From JAVJRN01 sp047635055 (GTDB lineage Bacteria; Bacteroidota; Bacteroidia; Cytophagales; Cyclobacteriaceae), in NCBI GenBank assembly GCA_047635055.1, contig JBLIIJ010000002.1:30996-94995 (forward strand): a DNA stretch of 64,000 bases, written 5' to 3'. Shown here piece by piece: positions 16,932 through 25,330 of this stretch. Every line of letters begins with the position of its first letter. Within the stretch, counting starts at the first letter, position 1. A program made the position numbers and the translations under genes. The notes beneath the pieces were generated by a model. The model saw only the letters and a list, made by a program, of their open reading frames with translations. It did not search any database and had not been told where the DNA came from.

Positions 16932-17929
16932 TCATTCAGTTTGAAGAGAACATTACAAAAGAGCAAAAATCAGAACTTTTTAGCCATGTTGAAAAGACGG
17001 GATATAAAACGAATGAAGTGAAGACGCAACAAGGCCATTACCTTGTGGGTATCGGTAAAAAAGCCTTCGATGTAAGAAAAATTGGTCATTTGAATGGGAT
17101 CAAAGACATTCATATCGTTAGCGATGATTATAAGCTTGTCAGCTCAAAGTGGAAAGTAGACCAGACAGTCATTGATTTAGGTGATGGAGTGAAAATAGGT
17201 GGAGGCCATTTTGCCATTATGGCCGGTCCTTGTAGCATTGAAGGAGAAGAAAATATCTACAAAACGATCGATCACTTAAAAGCAAATGGTGTAAATATCA
17301 TGCGTGGAGGAGTCTACAAACCACGTAGTTCACCATACTCGTTTAGAGGTCTAGGAATTGAGGGCTTGAAAATTTGGTATGAAGCAGCTAAGGCATCCAA
17401 TATTAAAATCGTAACAGAGGTGATGCAGGTTTCACAAATTGAAGCGATGAATGATTATGTTGATATCTTTCAGGTAGGGGCTAGAAACACTCAGAACTTC
17501 AATCTTTTGGATGAACTTGGAAAGGTGGACAAAGCAGTCATGATCAAAAGGGGAATTTCCGGAACTATTGATGAGTTGCTATACAGTGCAGAATATGTTT
17601 TTGCCGGAGGTAATGAAAAACTTCTGTTGTGTGAAAGAGGAATAAGAACATACGAAAAAGCATCACGGAATACTTTCGATATCAACGCTATTCCTATCTT
17701 AAAGGAAAAAACTCACCTGCCAATAATTGCTGATCCTTCACATGGTATTGGAATTAGAGATTATGTGTCTCCCGTAGCTTTAGCCGCTACAGTAGCTGGA
17801 GCCGATGGGGTCATTTTTGAAATTCATGACAAACCAGAAGAGGCGTTTTCAGACGGACAACAGACATTGGACTTTGACGAGTCTGCCAAGCTTATTAAGA
17901 AAATACATGCCATGAGGTCATTAATGTAA
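16928..17929 (+). CDS. aroF: 3-deoxy-7-phosphoheptulonate (DAHP) synthase, ferredoxin-like-domain type
   Basis: A 333-residue type I-beta DAHP synthase, the first enzyme of the shikimate pathway (PEP plus erythrose 4-phosphate). Residues 1 to about 75 form the ferredoxin-like regulatory domain known from the Thermotoga enzyme, where it mediates Tyr/Phe feedback. The catalytic barrel shows IMAGPCSIEGEENI, MRGGVYKPRSSPYSFRGLG, QVGARNTQNFNLL, MIKRGISGTIDELLYSAEY and IADPSHGIGIRD. The start overlaps trpA by four bases, which places precursor supply under the trp attenuator. The symbol aroF is used generically; paralogues may exist elsewhere. Confidence 0.94.
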   Translation: MIIQFEENITKEQKSELFSHVEKTGYKTNEVKTQQGHYLVGIGKKAFDVRKIGHLNGIKDIHIVSDDYKLVSSKWKVDQTVIDLGDGVKIGGGHFAIMAGPCSIEGEENIYKTIDHLKANGVNIMRGGVYKPRSSPYSFRGLGIEGLKIWYEAAKASNIKIVTEVMQVSQIEAMNDYVDIFQVGARNTQNFNLLDELGKVDKAVMIKRGISGTIDELLYSAEYVFAGGNEKLLLCERGIRTYEKASRNTFDINAIPILKEKTHLPIIADPSHGIGIRDYVSPVALAATVAGADGVIFEIHDKPEEAFSDGQQTLDFDESAKLIKKIHAMRSLM

Positions 17930-17977
17930 ATTTTACTTGACGATATATGTCATGACAACTAATTCAGTTAAAATGAT

Positions 17978-17985
17978 TAAATTTG
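17978..17985 (+). promoter_or_regulatory. -7 promoter box upstream of phhA
   Basis: TAAATTTG matches TAnnTTTG exactly and lies 18 bases before the phhA start, in the 74-base gap after aroF. No TTG is found at the proper -33 spacing. It suggests that phhA can be transcribed independently of the trp operon. Confidence 0.5.
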
Positions 17986-18003
17986 AATTAAAACACATTC
18001 TGC

Positions 18004-18747
18004 ATGAAACAGATATACGGTAGCTACAACGAGGAAGACTTTCAAGTTTGGAAACGGTTATATGATCGTCAGATACAAAACCTACCAACTGCCGCGACTA
18101 AAGCGTACATGGAAGGTTTGGAAAAGGTGAGCTTTGTGCCAGAAAAAATTCCGGTCTTTAAAGAGACCAATGATGTCTTAGAAGGTCTTACAGGGTGGAG
18201 ATTGGCAGTTGTACCAGGAATTGTTCCAGATTATACATTCTTCGAATTAATGTCAAATAAGCGATTTCCAGCCACGACTTGGCTAAGAAAAATGAAGGAG
18301 ATTGATTATCTAGAAGAGCCCGATATGTTTCATGATGTGTTCGCACATGTTCCATTATTAAGTAATCAGTCTTTTGTTAATTTTCTTGAAGAGCTTAGTG
18401 TTATTGGGCTTGGTTATGTAGGTAATGATTATGCTATTGAGATTCTATCCAGAATTTATTGGTTTACGGTCGAATTTGGTCTGATACAAGAAAAAGACGG
18501 ATTGAGGATATATGGAGCAGGAATCTTGTCATCAGCTGGTGAAACAAAATATAGCTTATCAGATGAGCCACCAAAATATGATTTTGATGTAAGAACGATC
18601 GCCAAGACATCTTTCAGAAAAGACGTATTTCAGGAAAGATATTTTGTCATTCAATCTTATGAACAGCTCTACGAAAGCCTTGGAGAGATTAAGGAAGTTT
18701 TGGCTGAAATGGTTGAAAAAAGAATGGAAGAACCTGTGGTGGCATAG
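18004..18747 (+). CDS. phhA: Phenylalanine 4-monooxygenase
   Basis: A 247-residue pterin-dependent aromatic amino acid hydroxylase that makes tyrosine from phenylalanine using O2 and a tetrahydropterin. The iron ligands are His110 and His115 in FHDVFAHVPLL and Glu157 in YWFTVEFGL. PGIVPDYTFFELMSNKRFP is the pterin/substrate region and YGAGILSSAGE follows. Only the catalytic domain is present, as usual for bacterial forms; no ACT regulatory domain is seen. It has its own -7 box and a terminator 25 bases after the stop. Placed between aroF and his genes it belongs to the aromatic amino acid cluster. Confidence 0.95.
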   Translation: MKQIYGSYNEEDFQVWKRLYDRQIQNLPTAATKAYMEGLEKVSFVPEKIPVFKETNDVLEGLTGWRLAVVPGIVPDYTFFELMSNKRFPATTWLRKMKEIDYLEEPDMFHDVFAHVPLLSNQSFVNFLEELSVIGLGYVGNDYAIEILSRIYWFTVEFGLIQEKDGLRIYGAGILSSAGETKYSLSDEPPKYDFDVRTIAKTSFRKDVFQERYFVIQSYEQLYESLGEIKEVLAEMVEKRMEEPVVA

Positions 18748-18771
18748 TGTTCTGAATTAACTTTACAATTT

Positions 18772-18800
18772 AAAGGTTGTACTTCGGTACGACCTTTTTT
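18772..18800 (+). terminator. Hairpin with TTCG loop between phhA and hisH
   Basis: Stem GGTTGTAC and GTACGACC (one G-T pair) closed by the stable TTCG tetraloop and followed by six T. It ends 19 bases before the hisH ATG. It looks like the phhA terminator, but leaves no room for a promoter of hisH downstream of it. Confidence 0.8.
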
Positions 18801-18819
18801 GTTTTCAGACACCAGCAAA

Positions 18820-19404
18820 ATGAAAGTAGCCATTGTAAAATACAATGCAGGAAATGTGCAGTCTTTAACCTTCGCCTTAAATAGACTGGGAATATCGCCT
18901 ACGTTGACGAGTGATAAAGAAGAGTTAGCTTCAGCTGATAAAGTAATTTTCCCAGGCCAAGGCGAGGCGAGCTCGGCGATGAGAAGCCTTGAGTCAAATG
19001 GTCTTACATCAGTTTTAAAAGCACTTAAACAGCCTTTCCTAGGTGTTTGTCTTGGGATGCAATTGATGTGTGAGTTTTCAGAAGAGAATCAAACAAAGTG
19101 CCTAGGCATCTTGCCTATAAAAGTTCAAAAATTCGAATCAGCCGAGTTAAAAGTGCCTCATATGGGCTGGAACACAATCACTGACTTGAAAGGGCAATCA
19201 TTTAAGGAAATTAAAGAGAATGACTACATGTACTTTGTCCATAGTTATTATGTACCCATCTCAGTGTACACGATAGCACAATGCAATTATGGTGTTGACT
19301 TCAGTACGGCTATTCATCATCGTAATTTTTACGCCATTCAGCCACATCCAGAAAAAAGTGCGGATGCAGGAATGAAATTTTTAGATAATTTTTTAAAGCT
19401 ATAA
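18820..19404 (+). CDS. hisH: Imidazole glycerol phosphate synthase, glutaminase subunit
   Basis: A 194-residue glutamine amidotransferase that feeds ammonia to HisF. The frame extends up to a TTG at 18799 inside the preceding terminator, but the family start MKVAIVKYNAGNVQSL is at ATG 18820. Catalytic Cys77 is in FLGVCLGMQLMCEF, and His-Glu in IQPHPEKS near the C-terminus. VPHMGWNTI is a HisH signature. hisA follows after two bases. Confidence 0.96.
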   Translation: MKVAIVKYNAGNVQSLTFALNRLGISPTLTSDKEELASADKVIFPGQGEASSAMRSLESNGLTSVLKALKQPFLGVCLGMQLMCEFSEENQTKCLGILPIKVQKFESAELKVPHMGWNTITDLKGQSFKEIKENDYMYFVHSYYVPISVYTIAQCNYGVDFSTAIHHRNFYAIQPHPEKSADAGMKFLDNFLKL

Positions 19405-19406
19405 AA

Positions 19407-20132
19407 ATGGAAATTATCCCTGCGATAGATATTATCGACGGAAAATGCGTGAGGCTTACCAAAGGAGATTACACTCAAAAAACAGAATACTTTAACGATC
19501 CCCTAGAAGTTGCAAAGATATTCGAGCAGGCCGGTATCAACAGACTGCATTTAGTTGATTTGGATGGAGCTAGACAGAAGCGCGTAATTAATATTAAGAC
19601 TTTAGAAACGATCGCATTAAATACTTCGCTGACGATCGACTTTGGCGGAGGGGTGAAGACCAGAGAGGATCTGGAACGGGTGTTCAATGCGGGAGCTACG
19701 CAAGTAACTGCAGGCAGCATTGCGGCAAAAGATCCCGATGAAGTGCGTAAATGGCTTCATGATTTTGGTGGAGAAAAGATTATTTTAGGTGCGGATGTGT
19801 TAGATAGAAAAATTATGGTTTCGGGTTGGCAACAAGCGACTGAGCTTGAGCTTTTTGCTTACTTGAAGGACTATATTGAGGCAGGTGTACATTATGCAAT
19901 TTGTACAGATATTAGTAAAGATGGTATGCTTGGCGGGCCAGCTTTTGAGTTATATGAGGAAATTTTAAAAGAATTTCCAACTCTAAAATTAATCGCTAGT
20001 GGGGGTGTTTCGAATTTAGATGACCTTCATAAGTTGAAAACCAATGGGTTATTCGGTGCAATCGTTGGAAAAGCATATTATGAAAATAAAATCACGCTAG
20101 AAGAATTAAAAGAGATTATCGATGCTGACTAA
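19407..20132 (+). CDS. hisA: Phosphoribosylformimino-AICAR ribotide isomerase
   Basis: A 241-residue TIM barrel that opens with IIPAIDIIDGKCVRL (catalytic Asp in AIDI) and contains the repeated half-barrel phosphate sites DFGGGVKTREDL and LIASGGVSNLDDL, and the second catalytic Asp region CTDISKDGML. It catalyses the Amadori isomerisation preceding HisF. Its stop overlaps the hisF start by 11 bases. Confidence 0.97.
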   Translation: MEIIPAIDIIDGKCVRLTKGDYTQKTEYFNDPLEVAKIFEQAGINRLHLVDLDGARQKRVINIKTLETIALNTSLTIDFGGGVKTREDLERVFNAGATQVTAGSIAAKDPDEVRKWLHDFGGEKIILGADVLDRKIMVSGWQQATELELFAYLKDYIEAGVHYAICTDISKDGMLGGPAFELYEEILKEFPTLKLIASGGVSNLDDLHKLKTNGLFGAIVGKAYYENKITLEELKEIIDAD

Positions 20133-20877
20133 AAGAATTATTCCTTGCTTGGATATCAAAGATGGGCGCACAGTCAAGGGAGTTAATTTTCTTGAGTTAA
20201 GAGATGCCGGAGATCCCGTGGAGCTAGCGGAAAGGTATTCTCATGAAGGTGCCGATGAATTGGTGTTTCTGGATATTTCAGCCACCAATGAAAAGCGAAA
20301 AACTTTATTAGATCTCGTAAAAAGAGTCGCAGCGACTATTCATATTCCTTTTACTGTTGGCGGAGGTATAAGCAGCGTTGCAGACGTGAAATCAATTCTT
20401 GACGCAGGTGCGGACAAAGTATCCATTAACTCCGCTGCTGTCAAAAATCCAGATTTGATTAATGCTATTTCCGCAGAGTTTGGTACTCAATGTTTGGTTA
20501 TCGCAATTGATACCAGACATGTTGATGGAGAAGATATCGTGCACACACATGGTGGAACCAAACCAACGGCACTTAAAACATTGGATTGGGCCATTGAAGT
20601 AGGCAATAGAGGTGCAGGGGAGATTTTACTTACTTCCATGGATCATGATGGCACGAAAGCAGGATTTGCCGTTGAATTAACTAAGAAAATTAGCAATTCA
20701 GTCAAGATTCCTGTGATTGCTTCAGGTGGAGGAGGCTCGATCGAACATTTTTCGAACATTTTTGATCAAGGCTCAGCCGATGCAGCGTTAGCAGCTAGTA
20801 TTTTCCATTATAAAGAAATTGAAATAAAATATTTAAAAGAAGCTATCCAATCGGATAGTATTCCGATGCGCTTATGA
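20122..20877 (+). CDS. hisF: Imidazole glycerol phosphate synthase, cyclase subunit
   Basis: A 251-residue TIM barrel with the start LTKRIIPCLDIKDGRTVKGVNF (catalytic Asp in CLDI) and the second catalytic Asp in SMDHDGTKAGF. Phosphate sites are VGGGISS and ASGGGGS. With HisH it forms imidazole glycerol phosphate and AICAR. Overlaps hisA by 11 and hisI by four bases. Confidence 0.97.
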   Translation: MLTKRIIPCLDIKDGRTVKGVNFLELRDAGDPVELAERYSHEGADELVFLDISATNEKRKTLLDLVKRVAATIHIPFTVGGGISSVADVKSILDAGADKVSINSAAVKNPDLINAISAEFGTQCLVIAIDTRHVDGEDIVHTHGGTKPTALKTLDWAIEVGNRGAGEILLTSMDHDGTKAGFAVELTKKISNSVKIPVIASGGGGSIEHFSNIFDQGSADAALAASIFHYKEIEIKYLKEAIQSDSIPMRL

Positions 20878-21473
20878 CTCCAGACTTTGATAAATCCAAT
20901 GGGCTAATCCCTGTAATAGTACAAGACGCCAAAACTGATAAAGTTTTAATGCTTGGTTACCAAAATGAGGAAGCGTTTAACCAAACGAAAGAGACTGGGA
21001 AAGTAACTTTTTTTAGTAGATCCAAAGGTAGGATTTGGGTGAAAGGAGAAACTTCGGGAAATTTTCTTTTCTTGCAAAAAGTATTGATTGATTGCGATAA
21101 CGATACATTATTGATCAAAGCCAATCCCGTTGGACCGGTCTGCCATACGGGAGCGGATACCTGCTTTGACGAAAAAAATACCTCTGGAATTGCTTTCCTT
21201 AATCGTCTGTCAGACATCATAAATGACAGGCATACAAACCCAACAGACGAATCGTATACCTCTAGTTTGTTTAAAAAAGGAAAAAATAAACTAGCACAGA
21301 AAGTTGGAGAAGAGGGTGTAGAAGTAGTTATCGAAGCGATGGCTGAGAATGAAGAGTTATTATTAAATGAGTCTGCAGATTTAATATTTCACTTAATGGT
21401 ATTACTGGAAAGTCAGGGCCTAAAGCTGAGTGATGTGGTCAATATTTTGGAAAAACGTCATCAATCTTCTTGA
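20874..21473 (+). CDS. hisIE: Bifunctional phosphoribosyl-AMP cyclohydrolase / phosphoribosyl-ATP pyrophosphatase
   Basis: A 199-residue fusion. Residues 1 to about 105 are HisI with VMLGYQNEEAFNQT, FFSRSKGRIWVKGETSGN and the zinc/magnesium region DCDNDTLL and GPVCHTGADTCF. Residues about 110-199 are HisE with KKGKNKLAQKVGEEGVEVVIEA and NESADLIFHLMVLL. It catalyses steps two and three of histidine synthesis. Only hisHAF-IE are here; hisG, hisD, hisC and hisB must be elsewhere. Confidence 0.96.
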   Translation: MTPDFDKSNGLIPVIVQDAKTDKVLMLGYQNEEAFNQTKETGKVTFFSRSKGRIWVKGETSGNFLFLQKVLIDCDNDTLLIKANPVGPVCHTGADTCFDEKNTSGIAFLNRLSDIINDRHTNPTDESYTSSLFKKGKNKLAQKVGEEGVEVVIEAMAENEELLLNESADLIFHLMVLLESQGLKLSDVVNILEKRHQSS

Positions 21474-21516
21474 AGTCCTCAATTTTGGTTAGATTAAAGT
21501 AAATAATCACGCTGAA

Positions 21517-22995
21517 ATGACTAAATACGATGTAGTAATCATTGGTGCTGGCCCAGCAGGCTATGCAGCAGCTATGAGAGCTGTTGACTTTAATAAAAAA
21601 GTCGCATTAATAGAAAAAAAACAATTGGGAGGAGCAGGGATTCATCATGGAGCTCTTTGGAGTAAGACATGGTGGGAACTCAGCCGCGAAGCTCACTCCT
21701 TGAGGAAGCATTCTGTAGCTTTCAATATCAACAAGCTAGAGTTTAATTACGACAAAGTAAGAAGTGAAGTGAGACATGCTGTTAATGAACGCATGGAACA
21801 GCTTGAGCACCATATGCGAAATATCAACGTGTCTATGGGAGAAGATATGTTTGATTATATTTCAGGCAGTGCCAGAGTAAAAGATGCCAACACAGTTGAG
21901 ATTTCGACATTAGATGGCAAACATGAAATAAAAACTGATTACATCATTTTGGCTACTGGAAGTACCCCTAGGAAGCTACCAGAAATCCCCATAGACGAAG
22001 AGCATATTTTCACAAGTGATGGCCTAGATAAATTGGAGGATTTTCCAAAAAGCATGGTTATCGTCGGAGCTGGTGTTATCGGTTGCGAGTTTGCGACCAT
22101 TTTCTCAAATTTCGGTCATACAAAAGTGCATTTAATCGATAAAGGGGATAGAATATTGCCTTTTGAGGACGATGACGTAGTGAAAATTATTGAACAAAAC
22201 TTGGAAGACAAAAATGTTTTGATTCATCGTAATTCTCGCTTGAAGTCAATGAATATTGAAAATGGAATGGTCGTTTATTCTTTAGAGTATACTGATGGGT
22301 CACAGGAAATTTTCAGAGTGGAAAAAGCCTTGGTATCCGTTGGGAGAGTGCCGAATTATGAAAATTTAGTTGACCCGAGTTTGGATTTAAAAGTGGACAA
22401 TAGAGGGATTATCGATAATCTCACGCAAACTTCTATTCCTAATATCTATGCTGTAGGGGATATTACTGCAGATATATCTTTGGTGAATGTAGGAGAGTTG
22501 GAGGGAAGGTATGCTATTGAAAGTATTTTTGGTAAGCCTGACCGACCATTGATTTATGAGAATATAAGTGCCATCATGTTTTTAGCGCCTGAAGTGGCCG
22601 GTGTTGGTATGAACGAGATTCAAGCTCAAGAGAAGAAGTTAGACTACCGAGTCGTGAGCATAGATTATTCGTGTATTCCAAGAGCTATAGCCATGCGAAA
22701 TACCCAAGGCTTTATCAAAATAATTGTAACTGATGATGATAAGCATGAAATACTAGGAATGCGAGTTGTTGGAGAGCATGCTTCAAGTGCTATTCAGGCA
22801 GTGGCTCTACTCATTTCTATGGGTAAGGGAATGCGCGAATTGGCAGAACTGATTCACCCACACCCTTCAATTATTGAAGGTATTCAAGAATGTGGGAGAA
22901 TGCTTTTGGGTAAGTCGATGCTTAAACCTGCAGTTTTAAGAAATGCCATGGTTTGTAAGTCTTATGCCAACGGTAAATATTCAAATCTTAGTTAG
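21517..22995 (+). CDS. Dihydrolipoamide-dehydrogenase-like flavoprotein lacking the redox cysteines
   Basis: A 492-residue FAD/NAD(P)H oxidoreductase of the pyridine nucleotide-disulfide family. FAD site VVIIGAGPAGYAAAM at 6-20, NAD(P) site MVIVGAGVIGCEFATIF near 185, FAD loop NIYAVGDITAD near 310, and a C-terminal dimer domain with HPHPSIIE (His449 and Glu454 keep the catalytic pair). The redox-active site, normally GGTCLNVGC, reads GGAGIHHGA at 38-46: both cysteines are gone (Gly41, Ala46). It therefore cannot use the disulfide mechanism of lipoamide dehydrogenase; a transhydrogenase, quinone reductase or other role is possible. It lies 43 bases after hisIE and is probably co-transcribed. 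Confidence 0.85.
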   Translation: MTKYDVVIIGAGPAGYAAAMRAVDFNKKVALIEKKQLGGAGIHHGALWSKTWWELSREAHSLRKHSVAFNINKLEFNYDKVRSEVRHAVNERMEQLEHHMRNINVSMGEDMFDYISGSARVKDANTVEISTLDGKHEIKTDYIILATGSTPRKLPEIPIDEEHIFTSDGLDKLEDFPKSMVIVGAGVIGCEFATIFSNFGHTKVHLIDKGDRILPFEDDDVVKIIEQNLEDKNVLIHRNSRLKSMNIENGMVVYSLEYTDGSQEIFRVEKALVSVGRVPNYENLVDPSLDLKVDNRGIIDNLTQTSIPNIYAVGDITADISLVNVGELEGRYAIESIFGKPDRPLIYENISAIMFLAPEVAGVGMNEIQAQEKKLDYRVVSIDYSCIPRAIAMRNTQGFIKIIVTDDDKHEILGMRVVGEHASSAIQAVALLISMGKGMRELAELIHPHPSIIEGIQECGRMLLGKSMLKPAVLRNAMVCKSYANGKYSNLS

Positions 22996-23023
22996 TATAA
23001 AACTTTGAAGTGCTAGGATATCC

Positions 23024-23638
23024 TTAATTAAACGTTATTCCTTTTGGGATGTTGAAAATCGTGCTATCCATTGCGGGGGCTTCATTAATTTCAATTGCAA
23101 GAATTTCATAATTAATTCCAGGAAGGTGCTTCACAATCTTAAGCACCAATCCTTCCCACTCGTATATTTCTTTGACTACACCGGTATTAAATATCCATTT
23201 TGTACATGTTTTATCCAGAATAATGGAAGTATCTGATTTTGTAGCTCCCTCTGCTTGCATGATTGCCTCTATGCTTTCATTTGCGGTTTTGTACCTTAAC
23301 AGCTCACTATATCGCGAATCTTTCAGCTTAGTACCCTTCTTGTCTTTATTTTTAAAGCTATACGTGTAGTCGCCTAGAGATAGCGTTGATGTTATTGTAC
23401 TGTCGGATATTCCATATTTATTAATTTCTATTTCCGTAACAAAATGATCAAGCCACCCGTCATCAGAAAATGTTCTCGTGGCTGACCCAGTAGCATCTCC
23501 TGTGATACTGTATTTTATAATCGCTCCTTTAAGTGGATATTTTTTTAAGTCTTTAGCACTTAAATCTTGGCTGTTGTCTTGTGCACAAATATTTATTGAT
23601 AGCGCAAAAAATGCAGTGAGTAAGAAGAGGTTTTTCAT
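23024..23638 (-). CDS. Exported hypothetical protein
   Basis: A 204-residue protein with signal peptide (KNLFLLTAFFALSINICAQ). The mature part is beta-rich (GAIIKYSITGDATGSATRTF, WLDHFVTEIEINKYG, TKWIFNTGVVKEIYEWEGLVLKI) and resembles a DUF4412-like lipocalin-type fold in general look only. I do not recognise it. It is monocistronic, converging with the flavoprotein gene and following the terminator of the upstream operon. Confidence 0.6.
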   Translation of the reverse strand: MKNLFLLTAFFALSINICAQDNSQDLSAKDLKKYPLKGAIIKYSITGDATGSATRTFSDDGWLDHFVTEIEINKYGISDSTITSTLSLGDYTYSFKNKDKKGTKLKDSRYSELLRYKTANESIEAIMQAEGATKSDTSIILDKTCTKWIFNTGVVKEIYEWEGLVLKIVKHLPGINYEILAIEINEAPAMDSTIFNIPKGITFN

Positions 23639-23689
23639 GATTAGGGTGATTAAGCAATGAAACTAAAGAAATCTCTGATCTTCGCAAAA

Positions 23690-23720
23690 TAAAAAACCCC
23701 GGAATGGACGTTCCGGGGTT
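23690..23720 (-). terminator. Terminator of the VCBS-PNP-deiodinase operon
   Basis: Perfect stem AACCCCGGAA (23695-23704) and TTCCGGGGTT (23711-23720) with a six-base loop. On the minus strand it runs into a T-tract from the A-run at 23691-23696. It lies about 100 bases after the stop of the nitroreductase-family gene. Confidence 0.85.
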
Positions 23721-23736
23721 ACAACCAGCTATAGAC

Positions 23737-23763
23737 AAGAATCTGATTCCTCAGAATCTTGTT
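23737..23763. repeat. Imperfect inverted repeat
   Basis: A hairpin formed by arms around CAAGAATCTGA and TCAGAATCTTG with one central mismatch and a short loop, lying just upstream of the terminator. It may be a second structured element of the operon 3' end. Confidence 0.4.
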
Positions 23764-23822
23764 GTAAATGTCATAGAATCAAAGTGAAAAATCCTGCCAT
23801 AGTGTGTTAACATCCTGCCAAA

Positions 23823-24497
23823 TCAGTAAAATACTGCCATATCATCTAATTTTTTTCTAGAAAGCTCAGGTACGAAGGTATTTGGTTTTGGATATCCGAC
23901 GGGAAGCAATAAAAAGGCTCTCTCATTCAACGGTCGATTGAGGAGTTTTGTGAGAAAGTTCATTGGAGAAGGAGTGTGGGTCAGTGTCACTAAGCCAGCA
24001 TTGTGAATTGCCGTAATGAGCATTCCACAGGCAATTCCTACCGATTCATTCACATAATAATTATTGGCTTTTTCATTTTCATCCATTTCATAGACGCGCT
24101 TACAAACAACAATTAACCAAGGCGACTCTTCGAGAAAGGGTTTTTCCCAATTAGTAGCCATTGGTTTAAGATCATTGAGCCACCTTTCGCTCATTCGTCC
24201 ATTATAACTATCGTATTCTTCCTTCTCAGCTGCTTCACGAATCTTCTTCTTTAAATCTGGGTTTGATATTGCGCAGAAAGTCCATGGCTGCTTGTGCGCA
24301 CCACTAGGGGCTGTTGCAGCTGTTTTAATCACATTTTCAATGATTTCCTTAGGAACATCTTTTTGATCGATCTCACGAACTGATCTACGTTTGTCCAGAG
24401 ATTGATAAAATTCCTCCGATCGCGAAATCATCTCAGCTTCTGGATATTGCTGACCGTCGTATTTAACATGAAAATATCCTTCAATTCCTTTTCTCAT
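23823..24497 (-). CDS. Iodotyrosine-deiodinase-like nitroreductase-family flavoprotein
   Basis: A 224-residue FMN protein. RRSVREIDQKDVP and the segment TAPSGAHKQPWTF are the FMN-binding start shared by iodotyrosine deiodinases (IYD). The IYD active-site lid is present with right spacing: Glu94, Tyr98 and Lys119 in KEEYDSYNGRMSERWL and NWEKPF, the three residues that hold the zwitterion of halotyrosine in human and Haliscomenobacter enzymes. Further IYD-like blocks are NYYVNESVGIACGML and LTHTPSPMNFL. IYD reductively dehalogenates iodo-, bromo- and chlorotyrosine. The gene is the last of an operon with purine nucleoside phosphorylase. Assignment to IYD rather than a general nitroreductase rests on recalled similarity and the triad. 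Confidence 0.82.
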   Translation of the reverse strand: MRKGIEGYFHVKYDGQQYPEAEMISRSEEFYQSLDKRRSVREIDQKDVPKEIIENVIKTAATAPSGAHKQPWTFCAISNPDLKKKIREAAEKEEYDSYNGRMSERWLNDLKPMATNWEKPFLEESPWLIVVCKRVYEMDENEKANNYYVNESVGIACGMLITAIHNAGLVTLTHTPSPMNFLTKLLNRPLNERAFLLLPVGYPKPNTFVPELSRKKLDDMAVFY

Positions 24498-24517
24498 GAT
24501 GGGGTGTTTAGTGTATT

Positions 24518-25330
24518 CTATAAGATTTCAATAAGTCCTTTAAAAAGGACCACCAATTCTTTTTCAGCTTCTTGCGCCGTGGCAATGATATCCTCGATGT
24601 TGACTGGCGCTAGGTTGTCAGGATCACAATTATCTGTGAGTACAGATATTGCACAAACAGGTAATGACATTTGATTGGCTGCTATAACTTCAGGCACTGT
24701 TGACATACCTACTACGTCCGCACCAATATTTCTGAGGTATCTGTATTCCGCTCTTGTTTCCAAGCTAGGGCCTGTCACTGCGACATAAATGCCTTTATTT
24801 AATTTAATATTGTTTTTTTCCGCAAGCATTAGCAATTTTTCATTCAGTTTGCTTGAATACGGAGCACTCATATCGGTAAATATGGGACCATATTGAGCCG
24901 ATTCTTGTCCTCTCAATGGATTGTCAGGTTGCAAATTGATGTGATCGTCGATAAGCATGAGTTCCCCTTTTTTCCAATTAAGATTCATGTTTCCGGCAGC
25001 ATTGGAGACTAGTAAACTAGTAACTCCCATTTCTCTCATTACGCGAACAGGAAACACTACCTCAGACATGGAGTAGCCTTCATAAAAATGAAAACGTCCC
25101 TGCATAGCGATGATTTTCTTGCCAGAAAGTGTTCCATATATCAGCTTACCTTTATGAAACTCAACAGTAGCCAAAGGGAAATAGGGAATTTCTTCATAAG
25201 GAATACTGTATTCAATCTTTATTTGATCGGCAAGAGCGCCAAGCCCAGTGCCAAGAATGATTCCTATTTCAGGCTTGTCCATCCCATGCTTTACTAAATA
25301 TTCAACAGTATCTTTTAATTTATTTACCAT
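24518..25330 (-). CDS. punA: Purine nucleoside phosphorylase (trimeric type)
   Basis: A 270-residue enzyme that cleaves inosine and guanosine with phosphate. Phosphate and base site signatures: IGIILGTGLGALADQI at 22-37, GRFHFYEGY, VSNAAGNMN and TGPSLETRAEYRYLRNIGADVVGMSTVPEVI, all of the PNP/MTAP class. The base-binding region reads TDNCDP instead of the mammalian TNK, as in other bacterial forms. Start overlaps the preceding VCBS lipoprotein gene by seven bases, and the deiodinase-like gene follows after 20 bases, so all three share one transcript. Confidence 0.92.
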   Translation of the reverse strand: MVNKLKDTVEYLVKHGMDKPEIGIILGTGLGALADQIKIEYSIPYEEIPYFPLATVEFHKGKLIYGTLSGKKIIAMQGRFHFYEGYSMSEVVFPVRVMREMGVTSLLVSNAAGNMNLNWKKGELMLIDDHINLQPDNPLRGQESAQYGPIFTDMSAPYSSKLNEKLLMLAEKNNIKLNKGIYVAVTGPSLETRAEYRYLRNIGADVVGMSTVPEVIAANQMSLPVCAISVLTDNCDPDNLAPVNIEDIIATAQEAEKELVVLFKGLIEIL

